Positions 9,027 to 18,879 of a stretch of 64,000 nt of DNA are shown here, piece by piece. A program made the position numbers and the translations under genes. The stretch covers positions 6,572,001 to 6,636,000 of the forward strand of contig NZ_CP110636.1 in NCBI RefSeq assembly GCF_026153355.1, in the 5' to 3' direction. Under the pieces are notes generated by a model. That model did no database searches. It was given only the letters and a program-made list of their open reading frames with translations, and was not told where the DNA came from. Numbering within the stretch: the stretch's first letter is position 1; the number at the start of each line of letters is the position of its first letter. The stretch is from Streptomyces endophytica. Lineage in GTDB: Bacteria; Actinomycetota; Actinomycetes; Streptomycetales; Streptomycetaceae.

Positions 9027-10583
9027 TCAGCCGGCAAGCGCCGCCGTAGTGGGGGCCGGTAGCTCGCCCGGCGGGAGGAGCCCGGCGCGCCACAGATGGT
9101 GCAGGGCGTACGCGCCCCAGGGTCGCCAGGCCCCCTCCGGGCCGTCGGCGCCGTCCGGGTCCGGGCCCCGCTCCCCGTCGGCCGGCTCGCCCCGGTCCGG
9201 GCCGCCCACGTCCGGGTCCCCCAGCGCCCGCATCCTGATGTACGCGGCGGTGCGCGGCCCGACACCGGGCAGCGCGGCCAGCGCCCGCTCGGCGGCGATC
9301 CGGTCGGCGCCGGCGTCCAGCAGGACCGTGCCGTCGGCCAGCGCGGTGCACAGCGCGCGCACCGGCTCGGGGACGTCCGCGCCGGTCAGCTCCGCGGGCG
9401 CCGGGAAGAGGTGGGTCAGCCCGCCGTCCGCCGCGTCCAGCGGCTTCCCGTACGCCCGCACCAGCTCGGCGGCGCGCTCCGGCGGCCCGCCGAGCACGAT
9501 CCGTACGGCCATCTCCTCCGGGTCCGCCGCGCCCGGCGAGCGCAGGCCCGGGCGTTCGGCCACCAGCGGGCCGAGCAGCGGGTCCGCGCCCAGCCGCTCG
9601 GCGACGGCGTACGGGTCGGCGTCCAGGTCGAAGAGCCGGCGCAGCCGCTGCACGGCCGTCGACAGGTCCCGCAGGTCGGTCAGGAGCAGCCGGCACTCCA
9701 GCCAGCCGCCGTCGCCGCCCCGGGCCGCCGGGCACACCCGGCCGGCCGGCGGCCGGGGCCGTCCGCGGGGCCCCGTGGGCGGCTCCTCGACCTCGGCGAT
9801 CCCGCTGCCGTAGGTGAGGCGCAGGGTGCGGCGGTAGGTGCGCGGGCCGGGCCCGCCCCGTACCTCCTCCACGCCCGGCACCGCCCGCTCCGCCAGGAAG
9901 TCGAAGATCTCCGCGGCCGCGTACGGGCCCCGGTAGGCCAGCCGCAGCGGAATCCCGCCGCCCGCCGGGCCACCGCCCGGGGCGGGCCGCGGCCGGGGGC
10001 GCGCGGTCGTGCCGCCGCCGCGCCCGCCCACCGCCGCGGCCCGCAGCTCGCTGGGCGTGCCGGCGTAGATCTCCCGCATGGTGTCGTTGAACTGCCGGAT
10101 GCTGGCGAACCCGGCCGCGAACGCCAGCTCGGTCACCGGGAGCGCCGTGGTCTGCAGCAGCACCCGCGCGGTGTGCGCCCGGCGGGCCCGGGCCAGCGCG
10201 ACCGGTCCGGCGCCCAGCTCCGCGGTCAGCTGCCGCTGCACCTGCCGCGCGCTGTACCCCAGCCGCTGCGCCAGCCCGGCGACGCCCTCCCGGTCGACCA
10301 CGCCGTCGCCGATGAACCGCATGGCCCGGCCCACCAGGTCGGCGCGCACGTTCCACTCCGCCGAGCCGGGCACGGCGTCCGGCCGGCACCGCCGGCAGGC
10401 CCGGAATCCGGCGGCCTGCGCGGCCGCGGCCGACGGGAAGAACCGCACGTTCACCCGCTTGGGAGTGACCGCGGGGCAGCTCGGCCGGCAGTAGATGCCG
10501 GTCGTCACCACCGCGAAGAAGAACTCCCCGTCGAACCGCGCGTCCCGGCTGGACACCGCTTCGTACCTGGTCTCGTCGTCCAT
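9027..10583 (-). CDS. Ada-AlkA fusion: methylation sensor and 3-methyladenine DNA glycosylase
   Basis: This 518-residue protein fuses three modules of the adaptive response to alkylation. Residues about 1-80 form an Ada-type zinc-binding methyl-acceptor domain with C-R-P-S-C-P and A-C-R-R-C-R-P. Residues about 85-175 form an AraC-type helix-turn-helix pair. Residues about 210-510 form an AlkA-like glycosylase with a helix-hairpin-helix (L-P-G-V-G-P-R-T-A-A-Y-I) followed by the catalytic Asp region G-D-P-D. Such fusions sense DNA methyl-phosphotriesters, activate transcription and excise alkylated bases. The start codon ATG follows GGAGG with a short 4-base spacer. A Gly/Pro-rich linker separates the HTH and AlkA parts. 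Confidence 0.92.
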   Translation of the reverse strand: MDDETRYEAVSSRDARFDGEFFFAVVTTGIYCRPSCPAVTPKRVNVRFFPSAAAAQAAGFRACRRCRPDAVPGSAEWNVRADLVGRAMRFIGDGVVDREGVAGLAQRLGYSARQVQRQLTAELGAGPVALARARRAHTARVLLQTTALPVTELAFAAGFASIRQFNDTMREIYAGTPSELRAAAVGGRGGGTTARPRPRPAPGGGPAGGGIPLRLAYRGPYAAAEIFDFLAERAVPGVEEVRGGPGPRTYRRTLRLTYGSGIAEVEEPPTGPRGRPRPPAGRVCPAARGGDGGWLECRLLLTDLRDLSTAVQRLRRLFDLDADPYAVAERLGADPLLGPLVAERPGLRSPGAADPEEMAVRIVLGGPPERAAELVRAYGKPLDAADGGLTHLFPAPAELTGADVPEPVRALCTALADGTVLLDAGADRIAAERALAALPGVGPRTAAYIRMRALGDPDVGGPDRGEPADGERGPDPDGADGPEGAWRPWGAYALHHLWRAGLLPPGELPAPTTAALAG

Positions 10584-10720
10584 CACGCCTCCAGTCTGCG
10601 CCCGCGACCGGGCGCCGGCTGGCGGATATCGGACATGACGTTTCGGAGCGCCGTCGGGGGGCCCGGCCACCGGCACCCGGGCCCCCGGCTCACCTCACCC
10701 GCCCTGTTTCGGGCCTCAGC

Positions 10721-11848
10721 TCACCGTCCCGACCCCCTCTTCCGCTCCATCATGTGCCGGCCGAGCGCCTGCTTCTGCCGCCAGTCGCGCCGGATCTCGG
10801 CCCGCAGCCGGGCGTCCGTCTTGGCCACGATGCGCTGGTTCTCCCGCAGCAGCTTCCGGTAGCTCTCCAGCCTGCGCACCGCCAACTCACCGCTCTCCAG
10901 GGCGGCTTGGACCGCACACCCCGGCTCGGTCCCGTGCGCGCAGTCATGGAAACGGCACTCCTCGGCCAGCGCCTCGACGTCCGAGAACGTCCGGGACAGC
11001 CCGCCCTCGGCGTCCCACATCCCGACCCCGCGCAGCCCGGGCGTATCGATCAGCACGCCACCGCCGGGCAGGGCGAGCAGATCGCGGGTGGTCGTGGTGT
11101 GCCGGCCCTTGCCGTCCCGGTCCCGGATGGCCTGTACGGTCTGCACACTCGCCCCCACCAGCGCATTCGCCAGCGTGGACTTGCCCGCGCCGGACTGCCC
11201 CAGGAGGACGGACGTCCCCCCGGCCAGTACGGCGGCCAGCACATCGAGCCCCTCTCCGGTCTCGGAGCTGACGGCCAGCACCTGCACCCCTGGAGCGGCC
11301 GACTCCGCGTCCGCCACCAGGTGGGCCAGCCCGCGCGCGTCCCCGGCCAGGTCGGCCTTGGTCAGCACCACCAGCGGCTGGCCCCCGCTCTCCCAGGCCA
11401 GCGAGACGAACCGTTCGATGCGGCCGAGGTCCAGCGCATCGGCCAGCGAGACCGCGATCACCGCATGATCGACGTTCGCCGCCAGGATCTGCCCCTCGGA
11501 ACGCTTCGACGACGTGGACCGCACGAACGACGTACGCCGCGGCAGCAACGCCCGCAGCACGCCGTCCAGATGGTCACCGGTCCGGCCGTTCGCCAGATCG
11601 AGGACGGCCCAGTCACCCGTGCACGGAACCCGCATCGGATCACCGGTCGCCACCAGCGCGGTGTCCGCCAGCACGGTCCGGACGCCGTCGCCGTCGGGCA
11701 CGACGGCGTCCACGCGCCCGCGATCCACGCGGACGACACGACCGGGCACGAACCCCTGCCCGGCAAAGGGGGTGAAACTCTCCGCGAACCCGTCGTCCCA
11801 GCCGTAGGCCGTCAACGGATGCGCAGCGGAAAGATCGAAGTCGAACAA
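10721..11848 (-). CDS. rsgA: Ribosome small-subunit-dependent GTPase A (RsgA)
   Basis: This 375-residue circularly permuted GTPase assists late 30S subunit maturation. An OB-fold comes first. The G motifs follow in permuted order: L-T-K-A-D (G4) near residue 167, then P-loop G-Q-S-G-A-G-K-S-T near 217, then D-T-P-G (G3) near 267. The C-terminal zinc knuckle is C-R-F-H-D-C-A-H-G-T-E-P-G-C. The best start is TTG, preceded by GAAGGG about eight bases upstream. TTG is a weak start, suggesting modest translation. A 23-codon ORF with a strong ribosome site and a hairpin lie just upstream on the same strand and may control this gene. Confidence 0.95.
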   Translation of the reverse strand: MFDFDLSAAHPLTAYGWDDGFAESFTPFAGQGFVPGRVVRVDRGRVDAVVPDGDGVRTVLADTALVATGDPMRVPCTGDWAVLDLANGRTGDHLDGVLRALLPRRTSFVRSTSSKRSEGQILAANVDHAVIAVSLADALDLGRIERFVSLAWESGGQPLVVLTKADLAGDARGLAHLVADAESAAPGVQVLAVSSETGEGLDVLAAVLAGGTSVLLGQSGAGKSTLANALVGASVQTVQAIRDRDGKGRHTTTTRDLLALPGGGVLIDTPGLRGVGMWDAEGGLSRTFSDVEALAEECRFHDCAHGTEPGCAVQAALESGELAVRRLESYRKLLRENQRIVAKTDARLRAEIRRDWRQKQALGRHMMERKRGSGR

Positions 11849-11894
11849 CGCAAGGACCCTTCAAGGAAAGCGGCCCCGGCCCACGTCGCGGCGC

Positions 11895-11914
11895 GCGCAC
11901 GAGCACCCGTGCGC
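11895..11914 (-). promoter_or_regulatory. Hairpin between leader ORF and rsgA
   Basis: On the minus strand GCGCACG-GGTGCT-CGTGCGC forms a perfect 7-bp stem with a 6-base loop. It lies 33 bases after the stop of the small ORF and 46 bases before the rsgA start. It has no T-tract, as is usual in Streptomyces. It could act as an attenuator or processing site. The structure is seen and the function is inferred. Confidence 0.45.
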
Positions 11915-11946
11915 AGCAGCAGGAAGAAAACGGAAGTGACGATGTG

Positions 11947-12018
11947 TCAGCCGGAGACCACGGAGGTGAAAGTGATGAACTCCTGGATGCGGGCAGCGCC
12001 CTTCGCAACGACAGCCAT
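11947..12018 (-). CDS. Small 23-residue leader-type ORF upstream of rsgA
   Basis: This short ORF has a near-ideal ribosome site (GGGAGGTGA, 7 bases before ATG) and encodes a 23-residue peptide beginning MAVVAKGAARIQ and ending T-S-V-V-S-G. It is far better placed for initiation than the downstream rsgA TTG. It has no Cys and no run of one regulatory amino acid, so it does not match the known cysteine leader peptides of Streptomyces. It may be a leader peptide coupled to rsgA through the hairpin, or an independent small protein. I recognise no family. Confidence 0.5.
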   Translation of the reverse strand: MAVVAKGAARIQEFITFTSVVSG

Positions 12019-12124
12019 CGGCCTTCACCTCCCGGATTCCTCAACGGCCGACAAGGACAGCGGCCTCGGACCGCCCTCCACAACCCGCTCACCGTAAACC
12101 AGCGCCGCTCCGCGCCGCCAACCT

Positions 12125-12148
12125 TTTTTCGGCGGCGCCGGGCCGGCC
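12125..12148 (-). terminator. Stem-loop after TetR gene
   Basis: A CGCCGCC/GGCGGCG 7-bp stem encloses an 11-base loop with a T6 (plus) or A6 (minus) run. It lies just beyond the TetR stop codon on the minus strand and separates that gene from the small ORF. It is a plausible terminator. Confidence 0.4.
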
Positions 12149-12156
12149 CGCGGGCC

Positions 12157-12801
12157 TCAGTCGTCGGCCGGGCTCGCGAGCTGGGCCGCCACACCACCGA
12201 GGATCATGCGCAGGCCGAACTCGAAGCCGCGGTCGTCGAGGGCGGTCGGGGACGGGTCGACCCGGGTGGCGGCTTCGAGGGAGTCGGCCAGGGCGGGGTA
12301 GTCGGGGCGGTAGGCGGCGGGCGGCTGGGTGAAGCCGGCCGCGTAGGTCTCCAGGGCCGAGCCGATGACCAGGAAGTCCAGGGCGGCGGCGGTCTCGGCG
12401 GCCAGCGCGGGGGTGCAGCCCGCGCGGATCAGGGTGGCGAGCAGGGTGTCGTACTCGCGCAGCGCGCCCTGGGTGTGCACACCGCGGCGGGCGACCAGGG
12501 CGATGGCGTTGGGGTGGCGCTGGAAGACCCGCCGGTAGCCGCGGGCGTACGCGGCGATGCCCTCGGGCCAGGGGTCGCGGCGCAGCGGGGTGTGGTCGAT
12601 CTCGCCGTCGAGCAGTTCGCTGACGGCGTCCAGGATGTCGTCCTTCGAGCCGATGTGGTTGTAGAGCGACGCGCCGCGCACGCCGAGCCGGTCGGCCAGG
12701 GCCCGCATGGTGAGTGCTTCGTAGCCGCGGTCGTCGATCAGCTCCAGAGCCGCGTGCGCTATGGCCGCCCTGCTCAGCAATGTCTGATGTGGGCGGCCCA
12801 C
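12157..12801 (-). CDS. TetR-family repressor (TetR_C-type) controlling the divergent permease
   Basis: This 214-residue regulator has an N-terminal helix-turn-helix at about residues 8-55, with A-L-T-M-R-A-L-A-D-R-L-G-V then A-S-L-Y-N-H-I. A C-terminal ligand domain related to that of tetracycline repressors follows. The GTG start is preceded by GAGGGG. The gene is transcribed away from the amino acid permease. A 15-bp palindrome sits between them and is the likely operator. The ligand may be the substrate of the permease or of the deiminase, which is an inference from context only. Confidence 0.85.
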   Translation of the reverse strand: MGRPHQTLLSRAAIAHAALELIDDRGYEALTMRALADRLGVRGASLYNHIGSKDDILDAVSELLDGEIDHTPLRRDPWPEGIAAYARGYRRVFQRHPNAIALVARRGVHTQGALREYDTLLATLIRAGCTPALAAETAAALDFLVIGSALETYAAGFTQPPAAYRPDYPALADSLEAATRVDPSPTALDDRGFEFGLRMILGGVAAQLASPADD

Positions 12802-12892
12802 GACACCCCTCGCTTTCCTCGAATTCCTGGCTTTTCAAGGTTACTCACCGGCAGGGGCTTCACAGAGCGGCCTGACGTCCCTACCTTCGCCG

Positions 12893-12907
12893 ACTAACAA
12901 AGTTAGT
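12893..12907. promoter_or_regulatory. TetR operator candidate in divergent promoter
   Basis: ACTAAC-AAA-GTTAGT is a perfect inverted repeat with 6-bp arms. It stands out as AT-rich in a GC-rich genome. It is centred about 37 bp before the permease start and about 99 bp from the TetR start, a common position for autoregulating TetR proteins. Confidence 0.7.
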
Positions 12908-12936
12908 TTTAATCGAACCGCCAGGCGAGGTACGCC

Positions 12937-14523
12937 ATGCCCCACTCCACGCCCCCGCACCGGCCGCCCACCGGCAGCCAGGAACCCACCGCCGCCCGGG
13001 ACGGCGACGCCGCCCGGCTCGCATCGCTGGGCTACACCCAAGAACTCCGCCGCAGCCTGAACATCCTGGGAAACATCGCCATGGGCTTCGCCGTGGTCTC
13101 CCCGGTGGTCGCGCTGTACGCGGTCTCCATGATCGGCACGATGATCGCCGGGCCCGCGTGGATCTGGGCGCTGCCCGTGGTCCTGGCCGGGCAGTGCCTG
13201 GTGGTCAACGTCTACTCCGAACTGACCTCGCAGTGGCCGCTGGCCGGCGGTCCCTATCAGTGGGGGCGGCGGCTCATCGGCCCGCGGTTCGGCTGGCTGA
13301 GCGGCTGGGTCTGGCAGTTCGCGGTGATGTTCGGGAACACCACCGTGGCCTATCTGGCGGCGCCCTGGGTGTTCGCGCTCCTCGGGGTGACGCCGTCGCC
13401 GGGCGCGATGGTCGCCGTCTCGATGGCCATCGTGCTGCTCTGCGCCCTGGTCAACGCGTACGGCATCAACCTCCTGAAGTGGTTCGTCTCGGCGGGCATC
13501 GCCGGCGAGGCCATCGCCTCCGTGCTGGTCGGCCTGTCCCTCCTGCTCTTCTTCCGCAAGCACCCGTTCTCGCTGTTCACGCACACCTTCGGTGCCGAGG
13601 CGCTGTCCGGCGGCTCGGTGCCGCTGGCGCTGCTGACCGTGCTCGCCGTCGCCGGCTGGGCCTTCATCGGCTTCGACGCGTGCGTCTCGACCGCGGAGGA
13701 GACCAAGGACGCCGGCCGGCAGGTGCCCCGGGCGATGTGGTGGGCGCTGCTCTCCGTCGGCGCCGTGGTCATCCTCAACGCGGTGGCCGTCGCCGTCTCG
13801 TACCCCCACCCGGCCACCGCCGTCGCGGGCAAGGACGTCGACCCGGTGACCACGGCCGTGGTCACGTCGTTCGGCTCCTGGTCGGACAAGCCGTTCGTGC
13901 TCGTCGTGCTGGTCAGCTTCCTCGCCTGCGCCATGGCGTCCCAGGGCGGTGCGGCCCGCGGCCTGTACTCACTCGCCCGGGACGACGTGTTCCCGTTCTC
14001 CCGGCAGGTCAGGAAGGTCAACAAGCAGCAGGCGCCGATCGGCGGCCTGATCGCCTCGACCCTCGTCTCGGGCGTGGCGCTGCTGCTCGGCCTGAACGCC
14101 ACCGCGATCGGTTCGCTGATCGCCTTCGGCACGGCGGCCACGTTCGTGCCGTTCTTCCTGGTCTCCGCGGCCGCCCTGATCGCGCGGCTGCGCGGCACCT
14201 GGGTGCCCGGCGGCCACATCCGGCAGGGCCGCAAGGGCACGGTGCTCAACGTCATCGCCGTCGCCTGGACCGGCTTCGAGGTCACCAACGTCGCCTGGCC
14301 GCGCGCGGTGCTCGCCCCACCGGGCGCCCCCTGGTACCAGATCTGGGCCGCACCGCTCGGCGTCGCGGTCGTCCTGGGCGCCGGCACGCTCTATCTGATG
14401 GCCCGTCGGCCGCAGGACAAGATCCTGGCGGGGGCGGGTGCGCGCCCCACGGACGCGGCGGACGCCGAGGCCGCGGACGCGTCCGGTCCGGCCACGGAGC
14501 CGCAGTCCCAGCCGCAGTCCTAG
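12937..14523 (+). CDS. APC-family amino acid/polyamine permease
   Basis: This 528-residue protein has about twelve membrane segments from residue 45 to 495, with charged Ala/Asp/Gln-rich ends facing the cytoplasm. The first segment carries the APC hallmark G-N-I-A-M-G-F-A-V-V-S-P. The loop W-P-L-A-G-G-P-Y-Q-W-G and the helix-8 region S-Q-G-G-A-A-R-G-L-Y also match GABA/choline-type permeases. A ribosome site GCGAGG precedes the ATG. The gene after it encodes agmatine deiminase, so agmatine, putrescine or a related amine is a reasonable substrate, inferred from context. The TetR gene and its operator lie directly upstream. Confidence 0.88.
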   Translation: MPHSTPPHRPPTGSQEPTAARDGDAARLASLGYTQELRRSLNILGNIAMGFAVVSPVVALYAVSMIGTMIAGPAWIWALPVVLAGQCLVVNVYSELTSQWPLAGGPYQWGRRLIGPRFGWLSGWVWQFAVMFGNTTVAYLAAPWVFALLGVTPSPGAMVAVSMAIVLLCALVNAYGINLLKWFVSAGIAGEAIASVLVGLSLLLFFRKHPFSLFTHTFGAEALSGGSVPLALLTVLAVAGWAFIGFDACVSTAEETKDAGRQVPRAMWWALLSVGAVVILNAVAVAVSYPHPATAVAGKDVDPVTTAVVTSFGSWSDKPFVLVVLVSFLACAMASQGGAARGLYSLARDDVFPFSRQVRKVNKQQAPIGGLIASTLVSGVALLLGLNATAIGSLIAFGTAATFVPFFLVSAAALIARLRGTWVPGGHIRQGRKGTVLNVIAVAWTGFEVTNVAWPRAVLAPPGAPWYQIWAAPLGVAVVLGAGTLYLMARRPQDKILAGAGARPTDAADAEAADASGPATEPQSQPQS

Positions 14524-14554
14524 GTACGGCCCCGGGCGCCGGTCCGTCCCGGAG

Positions 14555-14571
14555 CCGCCGTCGACCGGCGG
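14555..14571 (+). terminator. Weak stem-loop after permease
   Basis: CCGCCG-TCGAC-CGGCGG gives a 6-bp stem about 30 bp past the permease stop. It may attenuate rather than fully end transcription, because the deiminase follows on the same strand. Confidence 0.3.
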
Positions 14572-14650
14572 TGGTCCCTCCCCGCGGGCCTTCCCCGCAC
14601 GTTCCCCCAGTCCCCGCCCCCCACGTCAGAGCCCCCGTGAGGAGTTCAGC

Positions 14651-15870
14651 ATGACCGAACCCAGCGCACCCGCGTCCGGCGCGGACGCGACGAGCGCGCC
14701 CGTCCCCGGCATCACCTCCCCGTCCGGCACCGGCGCCGGATCCCCCGGAAGTCCGCGCTCAGCCGGCGCGGCTTCATGACCGCCTCCGCGATGGCCGCCG
14801 CCTCGGCCGCCTTCGTCGGTGCCGGTGCCGGTCGCGCCGGTGCGGCCACGTACAACGGGACGACGTACACCGTCCCCGGCGAGTGGGCGCCGCACGCGGG
14901 CTGTCTCATGGCCTTCCCGTGGGACGCGAGTGACAACTGGGGGGACAAGCTCCCGGCGGTGCAGAACGAGGTCGCCAACGTGGCCCGCGCGATAGCCCAG
15001 TTCGAGCCGGTCACCATGGTGGCCAACACCGGCACGGCCGACTTCGTGCGGCAGCAGGTCGGTCCGACCGTCACCGTCATCGAGTACCCCATCAACGACT
15101 GCTGGCCGCGCGACAACGGCCCGATCTTCGGCGTCGACCGCAGCGGACGGGAGCTCCTCGGCCTCGACTTCGGCTTCAACGGCTGGGGCAACAAGTTCCC
15201 GCACGACAAGGACGACGACCTCCCGATAGGCGTCTGCGACCACCTGGGGGTTCCGCGGCTGCCCGTGGACATGATCTTCGAGGGCGGTGCGCTCCTCCAG
15301 GACGGCCAGGGCACGATCATCGGCACCGAGGAGTGTCTGCTCAACCCGAACCGCAACCCGGACCTGACCAAGGCCCAGATCGAGGCGAAGCTGCTCGACG
15401 CCTATCAGGCGACCAAGATGATCTGGCTGCCGTACGGGATGTACGGGGACACCGTCACCAACGGCCACGTCGACCTCGTCGCCGCCTACGCCGGTCCGGC
15501 CCACCTGCTGATCAATCTGCCGTCCGATTCCGGTGACCCCAACTACGCGCGGCTGTCGGAGAACAAACGAGTGCTGCAGGCCGGTACGGACGCCCAGGGC
15601 CGCCGCTTCACCCTGACCGAGATGAACCAACTGCCCACCTTCACCGTGGGCACGGACGAGGTGATCACCTTCAGCTACACCAACTACTACCCGACGGCCA
15701 CCGGCGTCGTGGTCCCGACGACGGGCATCCCGGCGTCCGACACCGCGGCCCTGGCCACCCTCCAGTCCCTCTTCCCCACCAAGCGGATCGTCGGCGTCTC
15801 CGCCCGCACCCTCGCCTGGGGCGGCGGCGGGGTGCACTGCATCACCCAGCAGATCCCGCGGACCGGCTGA
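14651..15870 (+). CDS. Agmatine deiminase/PAD-family protein with Tat signal, frame broken near 14744
   Basis: The enzyme core (from 14776) shows the deiminase motifs W-P-R-D-N-G-P, F-E-G-G-A with downstream D-G-Q-G-T, G-H-V-D, and the catalytic cysteine in G-G-G-G-V-H-C near the C-terminus. It would convert agmatine to N-carbamoylputrescine plus ammonia. The well-placed ATG at 14651 (GAGGAG six bases before) is in another frame. Adding one C to the C5 run at 14742-14746 joins it to a perfect Tat signal, S-R-R-G-F-M-T-A-S, then an Ala-rich helix ending R-A-G-A-A. The intact protein would therefore be an exported 406-residue enzyme. As written, only the ATG at 14776 gives a core ORF, and it lacks the twin arginines. 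Confidence 0.85.
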
Positions 15871-15931
15871 GCCGATGCCCTGACCCGTTCTCCTGCCCCG
15901 TTCCGCTGAGCCGATCCAGCGAACGGGACGG

Positions 15932-15952
15932 GCCGCCGTCGCCGTCGGCGGC
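15932..15952 (+). terminator. Stem-loop after agmatine deiminase
   Basis: GCCGCCG-TCGCCGT-CGGCGGC is a perfect 7-bp stem about 60 bp past the stop, with flanking GGGC/GCCC pairs that could extend it. It separates the deiminase from the phosphatase gene. Confidence 0.45.
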
Positions 15953-15988
15953 GGCGCCCGCACGGGAACAGAATGCTAAATATGGGTC

Positions 15989-18852
15989 ATGAGGGAAAAA
16001 TTCCGGCGGGACGGTGACGGGTCGCAGGACCCGTCGCCGTCCGCCGGGAACCGCCTCCGGGAGCTGGTCACGGCGCACAGCGTGGCGGGCCAGGTGTTCG
16101 TGGTGCAGCTCGCCCTCGTGCTGCTGTTGATCGTCGCCGCTGTGGTGGCACTGGTCTTCCAGGCACAGAGTTCGGTCATGGACGACGCCCGGCAGCGTTC
16201 GCGCGTCGGGGCGGAGAGCTTCGCGCACGCGCCGGGCACCCTCGCCGCCATGAAGTCCGCGGATCCGAGCGCGGTGCTGCAGCCCCAGGCGGAGGCGACC
16301 CGGAAGGCGACCGGGGTCGACTACATCGTGGCGTTCCGGCCCGACGGCGTCCGCTGGACGCATCCCGATCCGCGGCTGATCGGGAAACGGGTGCTCGGGC
16401 CCAGCTTCCGGGAGGCGCTGAGGGGCCGGACGCTGACCGACACCTTCTCGTCCGCCCTGGGGACCGCCGTGGCCACCGTGGTGCCGGTCAGGGACCGGGG
16501 CGGATCGGTGGTGGGGCTGGTGTCCGTGGGAATCCGGGCCGAGCGGGCGAACCAGCGGGTGGAGCACCAACTGCCGCTGCTGCTCGGGTCCGCCGCGGGG
16601 GCGCTGCTGCTGGTCAGCGGCGGGGCGGTGCTGGTCAACCGCCGTTTGCGGCGGCAGACGCACGGGCTGGACCCGGCCGAGATGCGGCGGATGTACGACC
16701 ACCACGACGCGGTGCTGCACGCCGTACGGGAGGGCGTGCTGATCATCGGCAGCGACGGCCGGCTGATGCTGGCCAACGACGAGGCGCGGCGGCTGCTCGA
16801 TCTGCCCGAGCACGCGGACCAGGAACGGCTGCCGGTCGCGGAGCTGGGGCTGGCCCCACGGCTCGAGGCCCTGCTGGCGTCCGGCCGGGAGGCCACCGAC
16901 GAGGTCTATCTGGCGGGTGACCGGCTGCTCGCGGTGAACGTCCGGCCGACCGCTCCGTTCGGCGGCCCGGCCGGGTCGGCGGTGACGCTGCGGGACACCA
17001 CCGAACTGCGGGTGCTGGCCGGCCGGGCCGAGGTGGCCCAGGAGCGGCTGAAGCTGATCTACGACGCGGGGCTGCGGATCGGGACGACGCTGGACGTCGG
17101 GCGGACCGCGGCGGAGCTGGCCGACGTGGCGGTGCCGCGGTTCGCCGACGTGGTCACCGTCGAGCTGCTGGAGCCGGTGCTGCGCGGCGACGAACCGGAG
17201 GCCTCGCTCAGCACCGACCTGCGGCGGATGGCGGTCCGGGGCGTGCCGGACCGTTCGGCGATCTACCGGGTCGGGGACGTGCTGCGGTTCGTGCCCGGTA
17301 CCCCGATGGCGACGAGCCTGGCGGGCCGCCGGACCGTGCTCGTACCGGATCTGCGCCGGTCGGAAGAGTGGCGGCGGCAGGACCTGGAGGCCACCCAGCG
17401 GGTGCTGGACGCCCGGATCCGCTCGCTGATCAGTGTGCCGCTGCAGGCGCGGGGCGTGGTGCTGGGGGTGGCCAGCTTCTGGCGCTCGGACGATTCCGAC
17501 GACTTCGAGGAAGACGACCTGACCTTCGCCGAGGAACTGGCCGCGCGGGCCGCGATCTCCATCGACAACGCCCGCCGCTACACCCGCGAGCACACCACGG
17601 CCGTCACCCTCCAGCGCAGCCTGCTCCCGCAGGCCCTCCCCGAGCAGTCCGCGCTGGACGTCGCGCACCGCTACCTGCCCGCGCAGGCGGGGGTCGGCGG
17701 CGACTGGTTCGACGTGATCCCGCTGCCGGGCACCCGGGTCGCGCTGGTCGTCGGCGATGTCGTCGGGCACGGGCTGCACGCCGCCGCGACCATGGGCCGG
17801 CTGCGCACCGCCGTGCACAACTTCTCCGCCCTCGACCTGCCGCCCGACGAGCTGCTCAACCATCTGGACGAGCTGGTCAGCCATATCGACACCGACGAGG
17901 CCCGGGCGGCGAGCCGGCGGCCCGACGGTACGGACGGCGACGCGGTGGCCTGGCCCGGCATCGGCAGCGATACGGAAGGGGTCCGGCCGGGCGGGAGCCC
18001 GACCGGGATCACCGGCGCCACCTGTCTGTACGCCATCTACGACCCGGTGTCCGGCCGGGCGACGGTGGCCCGGGCCGGGCACCCGGGCCCGGCGCTGGTG
18101 CATCCGGACGGGTCCGTCACGTACCCGGAGGTGCCGGTCTCCCCGCCGCTGGGGCTGGGGGCGAGCGTGCCCGTGGAGACCGCGGAGCTGACGCTGGCGG
18201 AGGGTTCGCGGCTGGTGCTGTACACCGACGGGCTGGTGGAGGACCGCGACCGCGACATCGACACGGGGCTGGCGATGCTGCACACCGCTCTGGCGTCCGG
18301 TGGGCGGCGGGACCCGGACGAGATCTGCGCGGCGGTCCTCGACGCGATGCTGCCCGAGCACCCCAGCGACGACATCGCCCTGCTGGTGGCCCGTACCCGG
18401 TTGCTGGGGCCCTCCCGGGTGGCCGAATGGGACGTGCCCTCCGACCCGGCCGCCGTGGCGCCGATCCGGGCCGCCTGCATGCGGCAGCTGGAGTCGTGGG
18501 GGCTGGCAGCGATCGAGTTCACCACCGAACTGATCCTCAGTGAGCTGATCACCAACGCCATCCGGTACGGCACCCAGCCCATCAGGGTGCGGCTGCTGCA
18601 CGACCGCACGCTGATCTGCGAGGTCTCCGACGGGACCAGCGCCTCGCCGCACCTGCGCCGGGCCGCCACCACCGACGAGGGCGGCCGCGGGCTGTTCCTC
18701 GTCGCCCAGTTCGCCCAGCGCTGGGGCACCCGCTACACCCCGGCGGCAAGGTCATCTGGACCGAGCAGTCGCTTGAGGACGGGCAGCAGGAGGGCGGCCC
18801 GGACTCGGCCGAGGACATCCTCGACCAGTGGGACGACGTACCGGCGCTGTGA
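15989..18852 (+). CDS. Membrane SpoIIE-type phosphatase: extracellular sensor-PAS-GAF-PP2C-HATPase, 3' frame broken
   Basis: This multidomain regulator has TM1 at about residues 37-60, an extracytoplasmic Cache-like sensor at 60-190 and TM2 at 195-215. A PAS domain (240-340), a GAF domain (355-530) and a SpoIIE PP2C domain (545-760, with G-G-D-W-F-D-V-I and D-D-I-A-L-L) follow. A C-terminal HATPase_c_2 domain (from about 790) has E-L-I-T-N-A. Such proteins dephosphorylate anti-sigma antagonists in response to an external cue. The frame is lost in the last 40 codons at the C4 run 18738-18741. One added C restores the usual ending G-G-K-V-I-W-T-E and a stop at 18850-18852. Without it, translation runs into the next gene. 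Confidence 0.87.
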
Positions 18853-18879
18853 CCCGGGCCGAGCGCCCGCCCTCGCCGC

